Of a stretch of DNA of 10,623 bases, positions 6,395-10,623 are shown piece by piece. How positions within the stretch are numbered: the first letter of the stretch is position 1; each line of letters starts with the position of its first letter. A program made the position numbers and the translations under genes. Source of the DNA: an uncultured Coriobacteriaceae bacterium (GTDB lineage: Bacteria > Actinomycetota > Coriobacteriia > Coriobacteriales > QAMH01). The notes under the pieces were generated by a model. The model saw only the letters and a list, made by a program, of their open reading frames with translations. It made no database searches and had not been told where the DNA came from. Where the stretch lies: positions 1 through 10,623 of the forward strand of contig CACZSV010000049.1 in NCBI GenBank assembly GCA_902783925.1, read 5' to 3'.

Positions 6395-6778
6395 CTACTC
6401 TTGTTCTCCACGTACGGATCTATACAGACAGCCGCTCGAGCCGTCATCAAGACGATATTCGCAGGTATCGACCTCGTGGCAATCGCCAAGCTCGCCGATC
6501 GCCACAAGCCAAGACTCGAGTTCTCCGATAATAGCGCGCAGCGGGTCCTCTTCGATCAGATAATGAATATGGTGCCCATGGCGTTTTCCGTGCACGAGGC
6601 CTGCCTGGCGCAGAACTGTCATATGCTGAGAAACAGCAGATTCGCTAATGCCCAGCGTTAAGGCGAGAGAACGGGAACAGTGTTTCTTCTCGCAAAGCAG
6701 GCGCATGATCTTGAGACGCGTTGGCTCAGCAATAATCTTCATCTGGTCGTACACCGTTATCGTATCAGCCTCAGTCAT
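6395..6778 (-). CDS. ArsR/SmtB-family winged-helix regulator
   Basis: The predicted protein has 127 residues. Winged-helix DNA-binding domain: ISESAVSQHMTVLRQAGLV (44-62) is the recognition helix region and the following KRHGHHIHYLI is the beta wing. The dimerisation tail carries C100, C106 and C117; C29, H33 and C34 lie at the start of the helix where ArsR/CadC-type sensors bind metal (family ELCVC-like position). Such cysteines could sense thiophilic metal or redox change; which applies is unknown. ATG 6778 follows GGAGG at four bases. It heads a tight minus-strand run with the 155-aa unknown, ybaK, dfx and a membrane protein, and is divergent from tatA across 142 bases, so it probably represses its own operon and could affect tatA. 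Confidence 0.92.
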   Translation of the reverse strand: MTEADTITVYDQMKIIAEPTRLKIMRLLCEKKHCSRSLALTLGISESAVSQHMTVLRQAGLVHGKRHGHHIHYLIEEDPLRAIIGELESWLVAIGELGDCHEVDTCEYRLDDGSSGCLYRSVRGEQE

Positions 6779-6853
6779 GATGCCTCCACATGCGTATGCG
6801 ATATGTCTTTGTGATAGTACCCCATCGATATTATTATGCGTTCATTTTTTACG

Positions 6854-6859
6854 ATTATA
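6854..6859 (-). promoter_or_regulatory. -10 TATAAT for the ArsR-headed operon
   Basis: A consensus TATAAT lies 76 bases upstream of the arsR start; the -35 is poor, as expected of a regulated promoter. The leader contains repeated ATGCG words (6790-6794, 6796-6800, 6836-6840) that could belong to the operator, although no clean ArsR-type 12-2-12 palindrome is visible. Confidence 0.45.
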
Positions 6860-6881
6860 TCCAGCTGCGCCGACCATCGGC

Positions 6882-6887
6882 TATGAT
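6882..6887 (+). promoter_or_regulatory. -10 TATGAT for tatA
   Basis: TATGAT lies 34 bases before the tatA ATG; no good -35 was found at 16-18 bases. It is 23 bases from the minus-strand TATAAT, so the two promoters overlap back to back. Confidence 0.4.
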
Positions 6888-6920
6888 AGTGTGCAGGTTT
6901 CGACACAGGAGAGAATTCGC

Positions 6921-7223
6921 ATGAGAATATTCGGACTTGGGCCACTTGAGCTCATCATCATAATCGCCATCGTATGCGTGCTCTTTGGGCCCATCATTTT
7001 CAAAAAGCTCAACAAGCAGGTCAAAGCAACTGGCAAAGCTGCAAAAAAGGGCATTGAAAGCGGCGCAAAGGCCGCTGGCACAGACATCAAAGTTGACGAA
7101 ATCAACAAGGATAGCGTTCTCGACAAAGTCGAGAGCATTCAAAACCGTGTCGATAAGATGTTCGACGATGCCGAGAAAGATACGGAAGAAGCAGCTGAGA
7201 GCTCAAGCGAAAAGGCGCAATAG
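6921..7223 (+). CDS. tatA: TatA/E-family twin-arginine translocase subunit
   Basis: TatA forms the pore-like component that moves folded proteins with twin-arginine signals across the membrane. The predicted protein has 100 residues. One N-terminal membrane helix (PLELIIIIAIVCVLFGP, 8-24) with the conserved E10 and F22-G23-P24 is followed by an amphipathic, lysine-rich helix (about 27-50) and a long acidic tail. The usual GPKKLPEL run after the hinge is absent (FGPIIFKKLNKQ), so it is a divergent member. ATG 6921 is behind AGGAG with nine bases of spacing. No tatC or tatB is adjacent, and the one obvious Mo enzyme in the window lacks a Tat signal, so its partner genes are elsewhere. A membrane-anchored stress protein of TatA-like shape is a less likely alternative. 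Confidence 0.8.
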   Translation: MRIFGLGPLELIIIIAIVCVLFGPIIFKKLNKQVKATGKAAKKGIESGAKAAGTDIKVDEINKDSVLDKVESIQNRVDKMFDDAEKDTEEAAESSSEKAQ

Positions 7224-7227
7224 CGCC
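7214..7227 (+). terminator. Small hairpin over the tatA stop
   Basis: GGCGC (7214-7218) and GCGCC (7223-7227) surround the stop codon. The stem is five pairs with a four-base loop and there is no U-tract after it, so it is a weak candidate for termination. Confidence 0.25.
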
Positions 7228-7281
7228 TAAAGGGACAGTTACGTAGAGACGGCCTTCAAGCTGCCCGCGCAGATATCATCA

Positions 7282-7304
7282 GACCGCGGCAAACCGCGCC
7301 CTAC
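7282..7304 (+). repeat. Degenerate copy of dispersed palindrome overlapping the nikR stop
   Basis: GACCGCGGCAAACCGCG followed by CCCTACG matches the layout GxCGCGxCAAAxCGCG-CCCTACG of the copies at 10545 and 10602. GCGG (7286-7289) and CCGC (7294-7297) form the inverted arms. Its CTA at 7301-7303 is the nikR stop on the minus strand, so the repeat supplies the gene's end. Confidence 0.45.
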
Positions 7305-7777
7305 GCATGTGCATGTCCGTGCGTATGCCCATGTCCGTGTTCATGCGTATGCGGATGATTATGCGGCGTTCCGGTAGTTGTGACCACGAGCTTGCCATGC
7401 ATGACGCCCTTTGTTCCAAGAAGCGCATCTGCAATTGAGCGAATTATGCGGCTCTTGCCACGCATAAGCACGACCTCGAGGCAGTTTTCCTCGTCAAGAT
7501 GCACATGCACAGTCGAAACGATCTCGTCAACATGTTCATGTTGCACGCTGTCGAGCTTGTCGCGAAGGTCATTCGAGTGATGGTTGAAAACCATCGTCAG
7601 CGTTCCAAAAATGCTCGATTCGGGATCTTCGACTTCTTCTTGGACAAGCGCATTGCGCACGAGGTCGCGAATGGCCTCAGAACGGTTATGCGCGACACCG
7701 CGACGAGCGGTATATGTATCGAGCGCTTCCATCAAATCTTCGGGCATCGCCACAGAGAAGCGCACAAGCTCGCTCAT
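7301..7777 (-). CDS. nikR: Nickel-responsive regulator NikR with polyhistidine tail
   Basis: NikR is a ribbon-helix-helix repressor that binds DNA when loaded with Ni(II), usually controlling nickel uptake. The predicted protein has 158 residues. The ribbon-helix-helix domain is residues 1-46 (MSELVRFSVAMPEDLMEALD, then HNRSEAIRDLVRNAL). The ACT-like metal-binding domain keeps H80, H91, H93 and C99, the square-planar nickel ligands. The C-terminal tail from about residue 138 has ten histidines alternating with small residues (HNHPHTHEHGHGHTHGHAHA), an addition absent from E. coli NikR and likely to store or buffer metal. ATG 7777 is chosen because GAGGA sits six bases upstream; ATG 7783 would abut that site. 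Codon use is normal. No nickel transporter is in the window. Confidence 0.95.
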   Translation of the reverse strand: MSELVRFSVAMPEDLMEALDTYTARRGVAHNRSEAIRDLVRNALVQEEVEDPESSIFGTLTMVFNHHSNDLRDKLDSVQHEHVDEIVSTVHVHLDEENCLEVVLMRGKSRIIRSIADALLGTKGVMHGKLVVTTTGTPHNHPHTHEHGHGHTHGHAHA

Positions 7778-7838
7778 ATTCATTCCTCGCAATCGAACGG
7801 CACAACCTTCTTTCGCAATAGTATCACCAAAAAAGGAA

Positions 7839-7893
7839 TCACCCTCATATAAAGAGAGAGCCCGAGCGCTTGGAAGGGGGTGAGCGCCCGGGC
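7839..7893 (-). promoter_or_regulatory. Structured leader of nikR: hairpin with possible pseudoknot
   Basis: GCCCG-A-GCGCT (7860-7870) pairs with AGCGC-C-CGGGC (7883-7893) around a 12-base loop. On the minus strand it is followed by TCTCTCTTTATAT and then GGGTGA (7844-7839), which is complementary to TCACCC at 7883-7878, in and beside the loop, so an H-type pseudoknot or an alternative pairing is possible. Identical AAGAGAGAG 9-mers (7852-7860 and 7895-7903) flank the hairpin. It lies in the nikR leader, so it could attenuate nikR, or simply end upstream radical SAM transcripts. Confidence 0.45.
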
Positions 7894-7906
7894 GAAGAGA
7901 GAGGAA

Positions 7907-7953
7907 GTTAGCTATTACTAACTGTTATGTACTATAGCATAAATGTTAGCTAA
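7907..7953. promoter_or_regulatory. GTTAG half-site cluster, putative metalloregulator operators
   Basis: GTTAG (7907-7911) and CTAAC (7918-7922) form an inverted pair with six bases between; GTTAGCTAA recurs at 7945-7953, so GTTAGCTA occurs twice 38 bases apart. The second copy lies in the spacer of the nikR promoter and the first just past its expected start. TTAG/CTAA arms recall DtxR-family (IdeR/MntR) boxes, but NikR autoregulation is equally possible. Confidence 0.45.
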
Positions 7954-7958
7954 TGCAA
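7931..7958 (-). promoter_or_regulatory. nikR distal promoter (TTGCAT-16-TGC-TATAGT)
   Basis: -35 TTGCAT (7958-7953) and -10 TATAGT (7936-7931) are 16 bases apart, with an extended -10 TGC directly before the -10. Transcription would start near 7924, giving a leader of about 145 bases that contains the hairpin at 7860-7893. Confidence 0.5.
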
Positions 7959-8024
7959 ACTATTTATCGATTATTTGCTCGCGTTACCGAACAGTAAACT
8001 TAAGCTACCGCTTCAGCAAGCCGC

Positions 8025-8918
8025 CTACCCCGCGAAACGGGCTTTATGAATCATTTCGCGCATCTTTCGGGCAGCCAAAGGATTGATTTTTGGCAGGCGG
8101 TCATCAATGAGCAACAGCATATTCTGCTGATCTTTCGGAACCATTCCCTCAAAACGAACTATGTCGGTGTCGTGCGAGCAATTGATATAGGTTTTGCAAT
8201 CGAGATGCTCGACAAAGGTGCGAATCTCCTCGATCATTTCAATTTCCGAAGGAGGCTCCCAAAGTCCAGCCTGGATATCCTTTGCAAGCGGCCAGCCCTT
8301 GGTCGGGGTGATACACACGATGAGCACGTGTCCGGGGCCTGCTGCACTATACGCCTTTGCCGTGGCAATGGCGTTTTCCTGACCAGCACCTGCACCCGCC
8401 ATGCCAACAAGGTAGAAGAAGGTAAAATCGATACCCGCCTTATGCATGCGCTGACCCTGCTCGACGATATCGGCAGCCGTATGGCCTTTCTCCATAAACG
8501 AAAGCGCAGGGTCATATCCGCTTTCTGCGCCAATGCTCAAATCGTTCACACCGTACGACGCGAGCAATGCGAGCTCGTCGTCGGTCTTGTTCTTTATGTC
8601 TGCGATACGGCAAAACCCGCCGAAACTCGTGATACTCGGCAGCTTCTGCTTGACAAGCTCGAGTATGGGCACGAGCTGCTTGCACGAAAGCGCATACGGG
8701 TTGCCGCCTGTCAGGTTAATGCGCTGCTGGTTGGGACGGATAATCCGAGCAAGCTCGTCGAGATCTTCTTCGATTTCATGCATAGGCGACTTGCAAAAGC
8801 TGACGTCGCGAAAGATATCGCAAAAGTGGCATTTATTATGTGTGCAGCCCTGGACAATCTGGAGCATCGGGCAGTTCATGACCGACGGCGTCTGATGCTG
8901 CGGCTTGAGAATGTGCAT
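8025..8918 (-). CDS. Radical SAM protein of unknown reaction
   Basis: The predicted protein has 297 residues. The [4Fe-4S]/SAM motif is C25-THNK-C30-HF-C33, i.e. CX4CX2C rather than CX3CX2C; this GCxHNKCxFC form recurs, as I recall, in a distinct group of anaerobe radical SAM proteins (Elp3-like/COG1032), so it is probably functional. The GG that contacts SAM methionine is at 71-72 (LTGGNPYAL) and GAESG at 130-134 is the next conserved strand motif. There is no C-terminal cysteine-rich SPASM domain and no cobalamin domain. ATG 8918 follows GGAGGG at eight bases; the upstream in-frame ATG at 8963 is not needed. It lies 114 bases after the DUF5714 gene in the same direction and has its own extended -10. 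The substrate is unknown. Confidence 0.9.
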   Translation of the reverse strand: MHILKPQHQTPSVMNCPMLQIVQGCTHNKCHFCDIFRDVSFCKSPMHEIEEDLDELARIIRPNQQRINLTGGNPYALSCKQLVPILELVKQKLPSITSFGGFCRIADIKNKTDDELALLASYGVNDLSIGAESGYDPALSFMEKGHTAADIVEQGQRMHKAGIDFTFFYLVGMAGAGAGQENAIATAKAYSAAGPGHVLIVCITPTKGWPLAKDIQAGLWEPPSEIEMIEEIRTFVEHLDCKTYINCSHDTDIVRFEGMVPKDQQNMLLLIDDRLPKINPLAARKMREMIHKARFAG

Positions 8919-8962
8919 AACCGCGTCCCTCCCCAAACAAAGAGCGATTCCCTTGGTCAGCA

Positions 8963-8971
8963 AGTATAGCA
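8963..8971 (-). promoter_or_regulatory. Extended -10 TGCTATACT for the radical SAM gene
   Basis: The element lies 45 bases upstream of the start. No good -35 is present, as is tolerated with an extended -10. The nikR promoter has the near-identical TGCTATAGT, supporting a shared promoter style. The gene may therefore also be expressed apart from the DUF5714 gene. Confidence 0.45.
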
Positions 8972-9032
8972 GCTGCGTTTATGCGCTCGGGATGAGTAGC
9001 CAGGTCTGTCCTACCGACTCAAGCGGCCTTGA

Positions 9033-9767
9033 TTATGCGACTTCCCTATCGTTTGGATGCGTGGCGCCTTCGGGGAAAAACGGGCAGTGTGTACGTAGAC
9101 ATTCCGCGTTGCGAGGGAAATACCTGCACATAATTGTGTCGGGCAATTCCATCTGCACGCCCGTGGTCTCGGCCACATACGGCACGGCCTCGAGTATCGC
9201 CAGAAAACCAACGCGCTTGCAGCAACGAGGGCCGCCGTAATCTGCAAGACGTCCCAAGGTATTCGAGGTCAGACGCTGCGTTCGGCCCCATTCCTCCTGC
9301 TTCATGGGCGTCGAACCAGAGATGATGCTGTAGAACTGCCCAGAACTCGTCGCGGCACCACAGCAGCCCCAGAAACCACAGGTTCCCCCAGGCACGCACA
9401 TGCTCCGCTTCAAAAGCTCGGCAAGACCCTTTTCCAGGTCGATATCACCACCGGCGTTTTTATAAGCGGTCATGAGCGCAGCACCGATGAGCGTGTGATG
9501 CTCAGGGCCGTTCGGATAGATGCTCCGATGGTTCATGAGATGGTCTGCAAGCTCGACGGGATTCTTGCTCGTCGACATTTTGCATTCCTCGATAACATGG
9601 TCGACACCTTGTTGCCTGTGACACGTATCGCAAACATAGTGCCCGTCTTCGCAGATGGAATGACCCGTCTCTTTTTTGCCGCAGATAGCGCAGGTGACAT
9701 CTAGCGCATCTTCGAAATACACGAGCGGCTTTGCGCATATGAGACAGTTCGCCTTTGCAGCTCCCAT
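9033..9767 (-). CDS. DUF5714-type cysteine-rich protein, putative metal/Fe-S binding
   Basis: The predicted protein has 244 residues with 17 cysteines. An N-terminal zinc-ribbon-like part holds C8-x2-C11, C26-x2-C29, C39 and C46-x2-C49 plus C62. The remainder holds family-type motifs: GPEHH (87-91), AYKNAGGDIDLEKGL (101-115), VPGGTCGFWGCCGA (125-138), GGPRCCKR (178-185) and a C214/C223/C228 tail. I recall these motifs from DUF5714 proteins of clostridia and methanogens. No enzymatic function is established to my knowledge; paired cysteines at 135-136 and 182-183 suggest metal or cluster binding. ATG 9767 follows GAGGGG at seven bases. It is transcribed toward the radical SAM gene and is divergent from padR, so the three look like one module. 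Function: unknown; a maturase or methyl-transfer role would be a guess. Confidence 0.85.
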   Translation of the reverse strand: MGAAKANCLICAKPLVYFEDALDVTCAICGKKETGHSICEDGHYVCDTCHRQQGVDHVIEECKMSTSKNPVELADHLMNHRSIYPNGPEHHTLIGAALMTAYKNAGGDIDLEKGLAELLKRSMCVPGGTCGFWGCCGAATSSGQFYSIISGSTPMKQEEWGRTQRLTSNTLGRLADYGGPRCCKRVGFLAILEAVPYVAETTGVQMELPDTIMCRYFPRNAECLRTHCPFFPEGATHPNDREVA

Positions 9768-9913
9768 GGTAGTCCCCTCTCCCGATTGCGATGAGTGTAT
9801 CCGGCCCACACCAATTCTTAACACGTACGTTTGCTCGTTCTTGATAGAGCATATTTCAGCAGGCCAGAACTATTGGATTAATGCCAGTACTAGAGATTAT
9901 ACGCTTTCATACC

Positions 9914-9952
9914 CGCGAATGTTCCCGGCTTTTTCGCGTTACAAACGCGAAT
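9914..9952. promoter_or_regulatory. CGCGAA half-site cluster with perfect palindrome, putative PadR operator
   Basis: TTCGCGTT (9933-9940) and AACGCGAA (9944-9951) are exact inverted copies around ACA, and a further direct CGCGAAT lies at 9914-9920 (again at 9946-9952). No U-tract follows on either strand, so it is not a terminator. It sits between the divergent DUF5714 and padR genes, 42 bases upstream of the padR -10. Confidence 0.5.
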
Positions 9953-9993
9953 CATCATCCCAGAAGCGCGCGGCATTTTTTTAGCGGTTGTCG

Positions 9994-9999
9994 TATTAT
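9994..9999 (+). promoter_or_regulatory. -10 TATTAT for padR
   Basis: TATTAT lies 35 bases before the padR ATG. There is no clear -35 at the usual spacing. A run of T (9976-9982) precedes it. Confidence 0.4.
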
Positions 10000-10033
10000 A
10001 TGGCTACGGATTTAACGAATAAGGGAGAAGTAC

Positions 10034-10483
10034 ATGTGGTCGGCCTGCCACCCCAAATCTGAAGAAGAACTCAGCGAATGCGGCGAGCTCGGCAAAAGCC
10101 TGAGCCGCCTGACGCAACCCTCGATACTCACCGTACTGGCAAAATCGAATAAGCCCGTCCATGGTTACCTGATTATCCAAGAGATGACCAACGGCCCCAT
10201 GTTTGGCGGCAATGCGCCGGACCCAACGGGCATCTATCGCATTCTCAAGCAAATGGAAAACAACGGCCTCGTCATCAGCGAATGGGACACTTCGGAATCT
10301 GGCCCGGCAAAGCGCTGCTACAGCATGACCGACGCGGGCCGCGCGTGCCTGCGCCGTTGGATAGACGCGCTCGCATGCTACAGCGCAAGTATCCAAGACC
10401 TGCGCATTCTTGCAAGCGATGCGCTCGATATCCCACTTCCCGACCAACCCGTCTGCCTCAAAGGCATCGAGCTCGAAGTCTAG
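10034..10483 (+). CDS. PadR-family transcriptional regulator
   Basis: The predicted protein has 149 residues. The winged-helix domain is about 28-106: ILTVLAKSNKPVHGYLI (31-47), PTGIYRILKQMENNGLV (64-80) as the recognition helix region, and KRCYSMTDAG (93-102) as the wing, matching the PadR R-x-Y-x-x-T-x-x-G pattern. A short C-terminal helix (about 104-130) would give the dimer. It has an unusual N-terminal 27-residue extension and five cysteines (C5, C16, C95, C105, C114), so redox or metal sensing is possible. ATG 10034 follows AAGGGAG. It is divergent from the DUF5714 gene across a 266-base region with a perfect palindrome, so it likely controls that gene and itself. The final residues (ELEV) are followed by a stop just before the palindromic repeats. 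Confidence 0.9.
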   Translation: MWSACHPKSEEELSECGELGKSLSRLTQPSILTVLAKSNKPVHGYLIIQEMTNGPMFGGNAPDPTGIYRILKQMENNGLVISEWDTSESGPAKRCYSMTDAGRACLRRWIDALACYSASIQDLRILASDALDIPLPDQPVCLKGIELEV

Positions 10484-10538
10484 TTTCTTCGTCAAGACAA
10501 AACGTAAAGGCCCGCTCGCGTGGGTATAGTCGACCTGC

Positions 10539-10570
10539 GGATGCGGGCGCGCTAAAGCGCGCCCCTACGG
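10539..10570 (+). repeat. Dispersed palindrome, intact copy 1
   Basis: GGGCGCGCT (10545-10553) and AGCGCGCCC (10556-10564) are perfect 9-base arms around AA, followed by CTACGG. It begins 55 bases after the padR stop and may act as its 3' hairpin. The region between (10484-10538) holds no gene. Confidence 0.6.
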
Positions 10571-10601
10571 AGCAAATCCCCACAAACGGCACGGGGCAGG
10601 C

Positions 10602-10623
10602 GGACGCGCCAAAGCGCGCCCCT
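10602..10623 (+). repeat. Dispersed palindrome, copy 2 (cut by window edge)
   Basis: It repeats the core GCGCxCAAAGCGCGCC-CCT of copy 1 from 10605 to the window end. The two copies are 50-60 bases apart in the same direction, a spacing that looks like a tandem array rather than a single element. Confidence 0.55.

Noticed and set aside
6648..6920. Plus-strand extension of tatA upstream to 6648
   Set aside because: It runs through the arsR coding region and the divergent promoters; the ATG at 6921 has the ribosome binding site and gives a normal TatA N-terminus.
7852..7903. Short repeats near nikR as a CRISPR-like or attachment site
   Set aside because: Only two 9-base copies flanking a hairpin, with no spacer array and no integrase; better explained as leader structure.
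8046..8969. Plus-strand frame of 307 codons opposite the radical SAM gene
   Set aside because: Antisense to a protein with intact radical SAM motifs; no domain recognisable.
10004..10495. Minus-strand frame opposite padR
   Set aside because: PadR motifs are clear on the plus strand and the plus-strand start has promoter and ribosome binding site.

Overview
The window looks like chromosomal DNA from a strictly or mainly anaerobic actinobacterium of the class Coriobacteriia, probably Eggerthellaceae. The reasons are a cytosolic acetylene-hydratase/catechol-dehydroxylase-like molybdopterin enzyme, a two-iron superoxide reductase, a Mrp-type Fe-S ATPase, a DUF5714 plus radical SAM pair, and a dispersed intergenic palindrome of the GCGCGC-YAAA-GCGCGCC type. 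This placement is inference from gene content; no ribosomal marker is present. There are no tRNA, rRNA, CRISPR or transposase sequences.

Layout, left to right. (1) 1-2228, minus: a molybdopterin oxidoreductase missing only its last residues, preceded by a long regulatory gap (2229-2662) with two inverted repeats and a mrp terminator. (2) 2663-3502, minus: a Mrp/NBP35 Fe-S ATPase. (3) 3882-4466, plus: a TetR regulator that starts at TTG behind a clear promoter. (4) 4555-6778, minus: a compact five-gene run, transcribed in the order ArsR regulator, 155-aa unknown, YbaK-type deacylase, desulfoferrodoxin and two-helix membrane protein, ending at a strong terminator at 4506-4532 shared with the convergent tetR. 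(5) 6921-7223, plus: a TatA-like protein divergent from the ArsR gene. (6) 7301-7777, minus: a NikR nickel regulator with a polyhistidine tail and a long structured leader carrying GTTAG half-sites. (7) 8025-9767, minus: a cysteine-rich DUF5714 protein followed by a radical SAM enzyme. (8) 10034-10483, plus: a PadR regulator divergent from DUF5714 across a perfect 19-bp palindrome. The right end holds two copies of the dispersed palindrome; degenerate copies lie near 2515 and 7282.

How the parts may work together (inference). The run at 4555-6778 looks like a redox/oxidative-stress unit in which a cysteine-containing ArsR repressor controls a superoxide reductase. PadR, DUF5714 and radical SAM together look like a self-contained, uncharacterised regulated module. 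NikR, with its metal-binding tail and leader, is a metal-homeostasis unit without a transporter in the window. Mrp would supply Fe-S clusters for the many Fe-S enzymes here, including the molybdopterin oxidoreductase and the radical SAM protein. The strongest candidates for undescribed biology are the PadR/DUF5714/radical SAM locus, the substrate of the molybdopterin enzyme, and the structured nikR leader.
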